64,000 bases of DNA from Blautia sp. (GTDB taxonomy: Bacteria; Bacillota; Clostridia; Lachnospirales; Lachnospiraceae), in NCBI GenBank assembly GCA_029257775.1, contig JARIAQ010000019.1:157603-221602 (forward strand). The letters are read 5' to 3'. Under the pieces are notes generated by a model that worked only from the letters and a program-made list of their open reading frames with translations, did no database searches and was not told where the DNA came from. Each line of letters begins with the position of its first letter. Within the stretch, counting starts at the first letter, position 1. Both the position numbers and the translations under genes were made by a program. Below are positions 26,437 through 34,262 of this stretch, one piece after another.

Positions 26437-27810
26437 ATGGCAAAAGGGAAGAAAATATTATTTTTCTGTCAGAATTGTGGATATGAATCTCCTAAGTGGC
26501 TGGGACAGTGTCCTGGATGTAAAGAATGGAATTCTTTTGTGGAGGAGACAGTTTCTGTAGCAACAAAAGGAAAATCAGCATCTATTTCCAATAATTCTGG
26601 AGGAAAGAAAAATGAGCCAGTCATTCTTGCAGATATTTCTATGCAAGAAAATGATAGAATTAAAACAGAAATAGAGGAATTGGATAGAGTATTAGGAGGT
26701 GGTATTGTTCCAGGGTCTATGGTTCTTGTGGGAGGTGACCCGGGTATTGGAAAATCAACACTACTTCTGCAAGTGTGCAGACAGCTTACCAAGAGTGGTC
26801 ATAAGGTTCTATATGTTTCAGGAGAAGAATCTTTGGGACAGATAAAGCTTAGGGCAAAGAGAATAGGAGAATTTAATGAGAATTTGCTACTTTTGTGTGA
26901 GACAAATTTAGAAAATATTCGTAGCGTTATTGAAAGAGTGAAGCCGGAAATGGTAGTAATTGATTCCATTCAAACTATGTACAATGAAGAAATTTCTTCT
27001 GCGCCTGGTAGTGTTTCTCAAGTTAGGGAGTCCACAGGAGTTCTTATGCAGGTCGCAAAGGGAATGGGAATTTCTGTTTTTATAGTAGGACATGTTACCA
27101 AGGATGGAAGTGTGGCAGGTCCCAGAGTGTTGGAACATATGGTGGATACAGTATTGTATTTTGAAGGAGACAGACAAGTTATTTATCGGATTTTAAGAGG
27201 TGTGAAGAATCGTTTTGGCTCAACCAATGAAATCGGTGTCTTTGAAATGAGGGAAAAAGGGTTGCTGGAAGTAAAAAATCCTTCTCAGGTTATGCTAAAT
27301 GGTAGACCTACAGAAGCTTCCGGTACAGCAGTTGTTTGTTCAATAGAAGGTACACGCCCTATTTTAATTGAAATACAGGCACTAGTTACCAGAACAAATT
27401 TTGGTTTGCCGAGACGAACTTCTGTGGGAATTGACTATAACCGTGTGAATTTGCTTATGGCAGTTTTGGAAAAGAGAGTAGGAATGCATTTGGGAGATTG
27501 CGATGCTTATGTTAATTTGGCAGGAGGCATGAAGCTTGGAGAGCCGGCCATTGATTTAGGTATTATTCTTGCAATTGTATCAAGTTATAAAAATCAAGTG
27601 ATTGATGAGCAGACACTGATTTTTGGTGAGGTGGGACTTTCAGGGGAAGTGCGCGGTGTCAGCATGGCCGAAAGCAGAGTAAGAGAAGCCGAAAAACTTG
27701 GATTTTCTTCTTGTATTATGCCTAAGGCGAATGTAGAAAGTTTACAGGGGAAATATAACATTAAACTTATTGGTGTTGGAAACATTAAAGAAGCGATGAA
27801 TTACATTTAA
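26437..27810 (+). CDS. radA: DNA repair protein RadA (Sms)
   Basis: RadA is a RecA-like, hexameric branch-migration helicase used in recombination. The 457-aa protein has an N-terminal C4 zinc finger (CQNCGYE...CPGC), Walker A GGDPGIGKST, the family-specific KNRFGSTNE motif and a C-terminal Lon-like domain. The tracked start at 26374 is inside a hairpin. The ATG at 26437, preceded by GAAAGG, gives the normal MAKGKK start. Confidence 0.96.
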   Translation: MAKGKKILFFCQNCGYESPKWLGQCPGCKEWNSFVEETVSVATKGKSASISNNSGGKKNEPVILADISMQENDRIKTEIEELDRVLGGGIVPGSMVLVGGDPGIGKSTLLLQVCRQLTKSGHKVLYVSGEESLGQIKLRAKRIGEFNENLLLLCETNLENIRSVIERVKPEMVVIDSIQTMYNEEISSAPGSVSQVRESTGVLMQVAKGMGISVFIVGHVTKDGSVAGPRVLEHMVDTVLYFEGDRQVIYRILRGVKNRFGSTNEIGVFEMREKGLLEVKNPSQVMLNGRPTEASGTAVVCSIEGTRPILIEIQALVTRTNFGLPRRTSVGIDYNRVNLLMAVLEKRVGMHLGDCDAYVNLAGGMKLGEPAIDLGIILAIVSSYKNQVIDEQTLIFGEVGLSGEVRGVSMAESRVREAEKLGFSSCIMPKANVESLQGKYNIKLIGVGNIKEAMNYI

Positions 27811-27933
27811 GATGTAAATTTATACAAAATTTTTTTGTTATAGGAAAACTATTTTTACTTTATTTCTCGGAAAAAATGGTGTATTATACTTTAGTAAATG
27901 AAATGGATTCCAGTATTACAGGAGGAATAGAAA

Positions 27934-29211
27934 ATGGTAAAAGCCGTAGTAGGAGCGAATTGGGGAGACGAAGGCAAAGGTAAAATTACAGACATGCTAG
28001 CAAAAGAAGCAGATATCGTAGTGAGATTTCAAGGTGGAGCAAATGCTGGACATACAATTGTAAATAATTATGGGAAATTTGCACTGCACAGTCTGCCATC
28101 AGGTGTATTTAATGAGCGTACAACAAGTATTATTGGGAATGGTGTGGCGTTGAATATACCAGTTTTGTTTCATGAACTTCAGTCAATCGTAGATCAGGGA
28201 GTTCCTATGCCTGATATTAAAATATCAGATAGAGCGCAGATTGTAATGTCTTATCATATTAAATTTGATGAATATGAGGAAGAAAGATTGGCAGGAAAAT
28301 CTTTTGGTTCTACTAAATCCGGAATTGCACCATTTTATTCTGATAAATTTGCAAAAATTGGTTTTCAGGTTAGTGAACTTTTTGAAGATGAAGCAGTTCT
28401 TATGGAAAAGGCAGAGAATATTTGTCAGAAAAAGAATGTAGATTTAGAGTATTTATATCATAAACCACTTTTAAATCCAGTAGATATTGTGAAAGAATTA
28501 AAAGAATACAAAGAAATGATTGCGCCTTATGTATGCGATGTTTCTTTACTTCTATGGAATGCGTTAAAAGACGGGAAAGAAATTTTATTGGAGGGACAGT
28601 TGGGTTCTTTAAAAGATCCGGACCATGGAATTTATCCTATGGTAACATCATCTTCTACATTAGCAGCTTATGGTGCAGTAGGAGCCGGAATACCTCCTTA
28701 TGAAATAAAGAAAATTATTACTGTATGTAAGGCATATTCCAGTGCAGTAGGAGCCGGTGCTTTTGTATCTGAAATTTTTGGAGAGGAAGCAGACGAATTA
28801 AGACGTAGAGGTGGTGATGGCGGAGAGTACGGTGCTACCACAGGACGTCCAAGACGTATGGGCTGGTTTGACTGTGTGGCATCGAAATATGGATGTCGTA
28901 TTCAGGGGACTACCGATGTGGCTTTTACAGTACTTGATGTTTTAGGATATTTGAAAGAAATTCCAGTTTGTGTGGCGTATGATATTGACGGAGAAATTAC
29001 AACAGAATTTCCTACAACAGGTCTTCTGGAGAAAGCAAAACCAGTAATCGAAGTGTTGCCAGGTTGGAACTGTGATATTCGAGGGATAAAAAAATACGAA
29101 GATTTGCCAGAAAACTGTCGTAAATATATTGAATTTGTAGAAGAAAAAATAGGTTTTCCAATTACAATGGTTTCCAATGGACCGGGACGTGAAGATATTA
29201 TTTATAGATAG
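27934..29211 (+). CDS. purA: Adenylosuccinate synthetase
   Basis: PurA joins IMP and aspartate with GTP, the first committed step to AMP. The 425-aa protein starts with the GTP-binding GANWGDEGKGK and contains the catalytic NAGHTIV segment and the TTGRPRRMGWFD motif. The start is preceded by AGGAGG. A TATACT at 27885 is a plausible -10, but no clear -35 is visible. A very strong hairpin follows. Confidence 0.97.
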   Translation: MVKAVVGANWGDEGKGKITDMLAKEADIVVRFQGGANAGHTIVNNYGKFALHSLPSGVFNERTTSIIGNGVALNIPVLFHELQSIVDQGVPMPDIKISDRAQIVMSYHIKFDEYEEERLAGKSFGSTKSGIAPFYSDKFAKIGFQVSELFEDEAVLMEKAENICQKKNVDLEYLYHKPLLNPVDIVKELKEYKEMIAPYVCDVSLLLWNALKDGKEILLEGQLGSLKDPDHGIYPMVTSSSTLAAYGAVGAGIPPYEIKKIITVCKAYSSAVGAGAFVSEIFGEEADELRRRGGDGGEYGATTGRPRRMGWFDCVASKYGCRIQGTTDVAFTVLDVLGYLKEIPVCVAYDIDGEITTEFPTTGLLEKAKPVIEVLPGWNCDIRGIKKYEDLPENCRKYIEFVEEKIGFPITMVSNGPGREDIIYR

Positions 29212-29247
29212 GAAAAACAGGGGCTGTTGGGAAATGATAGCTCTAAA

Positions 29248-29287
29248 TAGGGGCAGATGTAACTCGTGGGAGTTACATCTGCCCCTA
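29248..29287. terminator. Strong bidirectional terminator between purA and the leftward ligase-like gene
   Basis: TAGGGGCAGATGTAACT-CGTGGG-AGTTACATCTGCCCCTA is a perfect 17-bp stem flanked by A/T-rich sequence. It lies between convergent genes. Confidence 0.9.
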
Positions 29288-29337
29288 AAATTTTCTTTGA
29301 TAAACTTACTACATCAAAGGATGATTGGGTCTGTGTT

Positions 29338-30546
29338 TTATTTTGCGTAGTTGTCAAAATATCCCTGGATGTAGATAATTGGAGTTCCCTTATCACCGGA
29401 ACCAGAAGTTAAGTCAGCCAGAGAACCTAAAAGATCAGTAAGACGTCTTGGTGTAGTACCCTGTGTTACCATAGTGCCTTTTAAGCTGGCAGCTTTTTCA
29501 TCTTTTTCTGTAATATAATTTTTAATAGCATCTTTCAATTCATTGCCAGATAGACTAGCAAAATCATTATCAGCCAGATATTTTAATTTTACTTCGTTTG
29601 GAGTACCTTCCAGACCTGCAGTATAAGCTGGAGATACAACTGGATCAGCTAATTCCCAGATTTTTCCTACTGGATCTTTAAATGCGCCATCACCGTATAC
29701 CATAACTTCTACATTTTTACCTGTTTTTTCCAGTATAGAATTGTGGATAGCGTTAACAACTTCTTCGCATTTAATTGGGAATAGTTTGATAGTATCCTCT
29801 GTTGCTTTGTTGGAACCTAAAAGTCCATAAGCATCATTATAACCGCTGCCATTGATACTTTTTGTCATAATATCATCAAGAGCATATACTTTTTCAGCAC
29901 CATTAGCTTTTAAAATACGTTTTGTTCTCTGACGAGTATGGATGTCACAAGTAAGAACATTCTTAGTATAGGAAAGAATTGCTTTTGGATTATTTGCAAA
30001 AATAATTTCTACTTCAGCGCCGGCTTCCTGAATAAGTTGTTTGTAATATTCTACATAGTCAACACCTGTGAAAACGTGTTTTTCATAACCAAATAATTCT
30101 CTGTATTTTTCTTCTGTTAAAACATCAGACCATGGATTAACATTTTTTTCATCCATAACATCTAAGTCAATCAGGTGATTTCCTACTTCATCAGATGGAT
30201 AGCTTAACATGAGTACGATTTTTTTACAACCCATAGCAATACCTTTTAAACAGATGGAAAAACGATTACGACTTAAAATAGGGAAAATTACACCGACTGT
30301 ATCATCACCAAATTTTTCTTTTACATCAACTGCAATATCTTTTACGTTTGCATAGTTGCCTTGAGCTCTGGCAACAACTGCTTCTGTAACAGCAATTACG
30401 TCTTTATCTTGAATTTCAAAGTTGGCACTTTCAGATGCTTTTAATACACAATCAACTACGATTTCAGGAAGGTTGTCTCCTTCACGGATAATCGGTGCAC
30501 GAACACCTCTTGATATTGTTCCAACCATGCGGTCTATATTTTTCAT
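29338..30546 (-). CDS. Coenzyme F420-0:L-glutamate ligase family protein (CofE/FbiB-like)
   Basis: The 402-aa product resembles the CofE superfamily that adds glutamates to F420-0: an N-terminal strand ISRGVRAPIIREGD (the family's promoter-proximal glutamine/arginine-rich loop), then KDVIAVTEAVVARAQGN, a motif close to CofE's DVLVVAQKVVSKAEG, and later VMVYGDGAFKDPVG. F420 is not known in Clostridia of this type, so the substrate is probably something else. It is longer than archaeal CofE (about 250 aa). A GGAGGT site, a good promoter and two operator-like palindromes lie upstream. Confidence 0.65.
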   Translation of the reverse strand: MKNIDRMVGTISRGVRAPIIREGDNLPEIVVDCVLKASESANFEIQDKDVIAVTEAVVARAQGNYANVKDIAVDVKEKFGDDTVGVIFPILSRNRFSICLKGIAMGCKKIVLMLSYPSDEVGNHLIDLDVMDEKNVNPWSDVLTEEKYRELFGYEKHVFTGVDYVEYYKQLIQEAGAEVEIIFANNPKAILSYTKNVLTCDIHTRQRTKRILKANGAEKVYALDDIMTKSINGSGYNDAYGLLGSNKATEDTIKLFPIKCEEVVNAIHNSILEKTGKNVEVMVYGDGAFKDPVGKIWELADPVVSPAYTAGLEGTPNEVKLKYLADNDFASLSGNELKDAIKNYITEKDEKAASLKGTMVTQGTTPRRLTDLLGSLADLTSGSGDKGTPIIYIQGYFDNYAK

Positions 30547-30572
30547 AATTTATGTACCTCCATTGGTTTCTT

Positions 30573-30594
30573 GCAAATTTGCGGGCAAAATTGC
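30573..30594 (-). promoter_or_regulatory. Tandem GCAA-N2-TTGC palindromes (operator candidate)
   Basis: GCAAATTTGC and GCAAAATTGC lie 12 bases apart, just downstream of the predicted start site of the ligase-like gene. Two identical half-site arrangements about one helical turn apart suggest a dimeric repressor site. The neighbouring YheO-type regulator is one candidate binder, by inference. Confidence 0.45.
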
Positions 30595-30604
30595 CACCTA
30601 CTTT

Positions 30605-30633
30605 ATAATACGTTGAAATTACGCTGTATGCAA
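30605..30633 (-). promoter_or_regulatory. Promoter of the F420-ligase-like gene
   Basis: Read on the minus strand: TTGCAT, a 17-base spacer and TATTAT, about 60 bases upstream of the start codon. Confidence 0.65.
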
Positions 30634-30645
30634 GGGAAATATACA

Positions 30646-30660
30646 CATTTTCTGAAAAAA
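30646..30660. promoter_or_regulatory. CodY-box-like site
   Basis: CATTTTCTGAAAAAA matches the AATTTTCWGAAAATT CodY motif at 12 of 15 positions and lies about 13 bases upstream of the -35 of the leftward promoter. codY is in this window. AT-rich DNA makes chance matches common. Confidence 0.3.
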
Positions 30661-30675
30661 TATGAAAAAATTCAG

Positions 30676-31362
30676 CTATTTTTCCTGTTCTTTTAAGTTT
30701 CGGATATGCATATATACTGTATTTTTTGAAATTTGTAAAAGTGAGGCTACTTTTACAACGGCATCTTTCATATTGAAAATACCTCGGTGGTATAATTGAT
30801 TGATGATTTCCTTGTTTCGATTTTGTAGTGAAATAGTAGAATCGAGAAATACTTGCTGTTGAGTTTTTCGTAAAACGTTTTCAATTAGTTCATCAGTATT
30901 ATCAGCAAAATTTTCTGTGGCAGAATTATTTGTAACAAGGACATGGGGGAGTTCTGGCTGAAATTTTGCAAGCAAAGAGGAAAGAGGGATGTCTGTATAA
31001 AAGTTGATACAGATAAGACCAATAATACGATCTTTTTCACCAGTAATAGGAATGGTGCAAGATCGTAGAGGAACCCCTTTTTTTGAATGATTCATATAGC
31101 AGGCTGCAAAGGGGGATTGGTCTTTTTTTAGTTGGCTGAGCATAGAAAGGGCTAAATCGGTAATTGGTGCTCCATTTTTTCTACCAGAATAGTGTCCGTT
31201 GACATTTTCAATAACAGAATGCTGAAGATTTTCTAGACTGTGGAGAATAATTTCATATCCTTCTCCAAGATAGTCACCTAGTCCTAAAATCATTTTTTTG
31301 TAAGAATTTAAAATAAGATGTTCTGTTTTCGTAAGTTTTATATAAGGTTTTTCGTTTGACAT
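30676..31362 (-). CDS. YheO/DauR-type transcriptional regulator (PAS-like plus HTH)
   Basis: The 228-aa protein has an N-terminal YheO-like PAS domain (about 15-130: LGDYLGEGYEIILHSLE, then RSCTIPITGEKDRIIGLICINFY) and a C-terminal HTH of the DauR type (about 170-225: HRGIFNMKDAVVKVASLLQISKNTVYMHIRNL). DauR itself controls D-arginine use in Pseudomonas. The gene is divergent from ridA and the C-S lyase gene, which it probably regulates. The start is followed downstream by the ligase-like gene in the same direction. Confidence 0.88.
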   Translation of the reverse strand: MSNEKPYIKLTKTEHLILNSYKKMILGLGDYLGEGYEIILHSLENLQHSVIENVNGHYSGRKNGAPITDLALSMLSQLKKDQSPFAACYMNHSKKGVPLRSCTIPITGEKDRIIGLICINFYTDIPLSSLLAKFQPELPHVLVTNNSATENFADNTDELIENVLRKTQQQVFLDSTISLQNRNKEIINQLYHRGIFNMKDAVVKVASLLQISKNTVYMHIRNLKEQEK

Positions 31363-31471
31363 AATGCTCTCCCTGAGATTTTATTATTAATTAAACTTAT
31401 TATATTTTGAATTCTAATTTTATGCAAGGCGAGATAAAACTAGAGAATGAAAAAAAGTTCATTGAAATATA

Positions 31472-31500
31472 TTTACTAAAATATTGTTTAGTGATATGAT
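31472..31500 (+). promoter_or_regulatory. Promoter of ridA
   Basis: TTTACT, a 17-base spacer and TATGAT with extended TGA lie about 35 bases upstream of the ridA start, in the divergent gap with the regulator gene. Confidence 0.5.
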
Positions 31501-31534
31501 GGGATAAATAAAAAGTTTAAAGGAGATGGATTTT

Positions 31535-31909
31535 ATGTTAAAAACAATTTATACAGCAAAGGCGCCTGCAGCAATTGGCCCATATTCTCAAGCAGTGGTA
31601 TGTGGAAATATGCTCTTTACTTCTGGTCAAATTCCAGTTGTTCCTGAAACAGGAGAAATTGCAGGGGAAACAATTTCCGAACAGGCAGAACAGGTTATGA
31701 AAAATATTGGAGCTGTTTTAGAAGAGGCAGGAACAAGTTTTGAAAATGCAGTGAAAACAACCTGTTTTTTGGCAGATATGGGAGATTTTCAAGTTTTCAA
31801 CGAAGTTTATGCGAAATATTTTGTGAATAAACCTGCACGTTCTTGTGTTGCAGTAAAAACACTTCCTAAGAATGTATTATGTGAAGTGGAAGTTATTGCG
31901 CAACTGTAA
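31535..31909 (+). CDS. ridA: RidA family reactive enamine/imine deaminase
   Basis: RidA hydrolyses reactive enamines and imines released by PLP enzymes, giving 2-oxo acids and ammonia. The 124-aa protein has the signature GPYSQAV, the catalytic-site Arg in PARSCVAVKTLP and a C-terminal CEVEVIA. The tracked start at 31526 abuts AAAGGAG, so the ATG at 31535 is chosen. It is paired with a PLP-dependent C-S lyase 23 bases downstream, the expected source of such intermediates. Confidence 0.95.
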   Translation: MLKTIYTAKAPAAIGPYSQAVVCGNMLFTSGQIPVVPETGEIAGETISEQAEQVMKNIGAVLEEAGTSFENAVKTTCFLADMGDFQVFNEVYAKYFVNKPARSCVAVKTLPKNVLCEVEVIAQL

Positions 31910-31932
31910 GGTGTATGTAGAAAGAGGTAGCA

Positions 31933-33120
31933 ATGTCAGAAAATAGTTTTGATTTTGATACTGTCATAGACAGACGCGGGACAAATTGTGGAAAATGGGA
32001 TACCATGGATCAGAAATATGGAACAACAGATCTTATTCATCTTGGTGTTGCTGATATGGATTTTCCTTCCCCCAAGCCGATTTGTGATGTGGTACATCAA
32101 TGTGCAGACCATGGGATTTTTGGATATACAGATTTAGGGGATGATTTCTATGAGAGTTTTATATCATGGGAAAAAAGAATGCACAATGTGAATGTGAAAA
32201 GAGAAGAAATTGTATTTTGTCCTCGTATTAATATTTCCGCAGGTCTTTGTGTAGGAGCATTTACAAAAGAGGGGGAAGAAGTAATGCTTCATACCCCGGC
32301 TTATGGTCCTTTATATGAGGCAATTTCAAAAAATGGTAGAGCAGTAATAAAATGCGGATTAAAATCTCAAAATGGAAAGTATACCATGGATTTAGAAAAA
32401 ATGGAGCAACAGATAACAGACAAAACAAAGATGTTGCTGTTGTGTAGTCCTCATAATCCAGTAGGTCGTGTTTGGACAAAAGAAGAGTTGGAAGCAGTAG
32501 GTGAATTTTGCATAAAACATAAGTTGTTTTTGTTTGTAGATGAAATTCATGGAGATATTACGGCATCAGGTGTAGAATTTGTATCTGCCTTATCCTTATC
32601 AGAAGAAGTGCGTAAAAGGTTGATTGTAGCGTCATCACCTACAAAAACTTTTAATATTCCAGGATTTATTTTATCCTATCTCATTATTCCAAATGAGGAG
32701 TATAGAAATGTGATAAAAAGGGAAATTGACAGAGTAGGTATGCACAATCCCACAATTTTTTCAGCTGCAGTGGTAGGCTGTGCATATGAACAGTGTGAGG
32801 AATGGTATAGGGCAATGCTTTCCTATATTAATGAGAATGATCAATTTACCAGAGAATATTTTGCAAAAAAAATGCCAGAATTTTATATTTATCCAAGAGA
32901 AGGTACTTATCTTTTGTGGATGGATTATAAAAAGCTGGGATGCGAAGAAGAAGACCTGGAAAGATGGTTTTTAGAGAAAGCCAAGGTCAGTGTGTATATG
33001 GGAACGGTATTTCAGGAAGAAGGCAGAGGATGCATTCGTGTGAATATAGCAAGTCCTAGAAAATTGTTGGAAGAGGCATATGACAGAATGTATGCTGCAT
33101 ATACAGAAATAAAGAAATGA
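31933..33120 (+). CDS. PatB/MalY-family PLP aminotransferase-like C-S lyase
   Basis: This fold-type I PLP enzyme of the MalY/PatB subgroup usually cleaves cystathionine or cysteine conjugates to a thiol, pyruvate and ammonia. Its 395 aa show the DFDTVIDRRGTNCGKWD start, FVDEIHGD and the PLP Lys in ASSPTKTFNIPGF. A weak RBS (AGAGG) precedes the ATG. The RidA partner and divergent regulator suggest an inducible amino-acid catabolic unit; the exact substrate is unknown. Confidence 0.9.
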   Translation: MSENSFDFDTVIDRRGTNCGKWDTMDQKYGTTDLIHLGVADMDFPSPKPICDVVHQCADHGIFGYTDLGDDFYESFISWEKRMHNVNVKREEIVFCPRINISAGLCVGAFTKEGEEVMLHTPAYGPLYEAISKNGRAVIKCGLKSQNGKYTMDLEKMEQQITDKTKMLLLCSPHNPVGRVWTKEELEAVGEFCIKHKLFLFVDEIHGDITASGVEFVSALSLSEEVRKRLIVASSPTKTFNIPGFILSYLIIPNEEYRNVIKREIDRVGMHNPTIFSAAVVGCAYEQCEEWYRAMLSYINENDQFTREYFAKKMPEFYIYPREGTYLLWMDYKKLGCEEEDLERWFLEKAKVSVYMGTVFQEEGRGCIRVNIASPRKLLEEAYDRMYAAYTEIKK

Positions 33121-33127
33121 TAAAAGC

Positions 33128-33188
33128 AGGCTGTTACAGAGACGGATATCAGAATAAATTTTGAGACCGTTTATGTAATGGCCCTTTT
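33128..33188. repeat. Intergenic hairpin, copy 4 of the dispersed family
   Basis: AGGCTGTTACA pairs with TGTAATGGCCC, with an inner GACGG/CCGTT stem and a T run. It begins eight bases after the C-S lyase stop and is a likely terminator. Confidence 0.7.
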
Positions 33189-33278
33189 ACGTTTTTGTGG
33201 CAGAATGTATGAAGTATATGTTAAAATTATAATGCTACTGTAGTTTATTAGAAGCGTGAAGATACAGGAGGAAAACAC

Positions 33279-34196
33279 TTGAAGAATTTAAAGATACCAA
33301 ACAGTGAATTGGAAGCATCAAAAATTGCGCTGGGATGTATGCGAATTACGGAACTAAAAGAAATAGATGAAGTAAGAGATTTGATAGATATAGCTATGGA
33401 GCATGGAATTAATTTTTTTGATCATGCAGATATTTATGGAAAAGGTGAATCAGAGCATATTTTCGGGAAAGCTATAGATGGAATTGCAAGGGAAAAAATG
33501 ATTATTCAGACAAAATGTGGAATTTGTCCTGGTGTATGCTATGATTTTTCTAAGGAACATATTTTGAAATCTGTAGAGCAAAGTTTAAAACGATTGAATA
33601 TGGATTATATAGATGTGTTGTTATTGCATCGTCCAGATAGTTTGATGGAACCAGAAGAGGTTGCAGAGGCTTTTGATCTTTTAGAAAAAGAAGGGAAAGT
33701 GCGATATTTTGGAGTGAGCAATCAAAATTCCATGCAGATGGAATTACTTCAGAGGTATTGCAGTCAGAAGCTTATAATTAATCAGCTTCAATTTAGCATT
33801 GCCCATTGTGATATAATAGATTCTGGATTTAATGTGAATGTTCATAAAGATGAGGGATGTGTTAGAGACGGAAGTATTTTGGAATATTGCAGGTTGAAAG
33901 AAATTACCATTCAGGCATGGTCTCCGTTCCAGTATGGATTTTTTGAAGGTGTATTCATTGGAAATGAGAAATTTCCAGAGTTAAATAAACTTCTTAATGA
34001 ATTAGCAGAGAAATACCATGTATCAAATAATGCCATTGCTATTGCGTGGATTTTGAGGCATCCAGCCGGAATTCAAGCAATTGTGGGAAGTACAAAAAAA
34101 CAAAGAATTGCAGAGATTTGTAAAGCTAGTGAAATAAAATTGACAAGAGAAGAATGGTATGCTCTTTATATGGCAGCAGGAAAAAAATTACCTTAG
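33279..34196 (+). CDS. Aldo/keto reductase family oxidoreductase
   Basis: This NAD(P)H-dependent TIM-barrel reductase has 305 aa. The catalytic residues are visible: Asp and Tyr in FFDHADIYGKGE, Lys in IQTKCGICPG and His in VLLLHRPD. The C-terminal cofactor motif is AIVGSTKKQR. The closest type is the YdhF-like group. The start is TTG with GGAGG about 7 bases upstream. Substrate is unknown. The gene is single, downstream of a dispersed-family hairpin. Confidence 0.9.
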   Translation: MKNLKIPNSELEASKIALGCMRITELKEIDEVRDLIDIAMEHGINFFDHADIYGKGESEHIFGKAIDGIAREKMIIQTKCGICPGVCYDFSKEHILKSVEQSLKRLNMDYIDVLLLHRPDSLMEPEEVAEAFDLLEKEGKVRYFGVSNQNSMQMELLQRYCSQKLIINQLQFSIAHCDIIDSGFNVNVHKDEGCVRDGSILEYCRLKEITIQAWSPFQYGFFEGVFIGNEKFPELNKLLNELAEKYHVSNNAIAIAWILRHPAGIQAIVGSTKKQRIAEICKASEIKLTREEWYALYMAAGKKLP

Positions 34197-34262
34197 ATTT
34201 ATGGACAAGGATAATAAAAAAGGAAAAATCAGGTGAAAATAATAATAGAGGGAGAAATGTGT

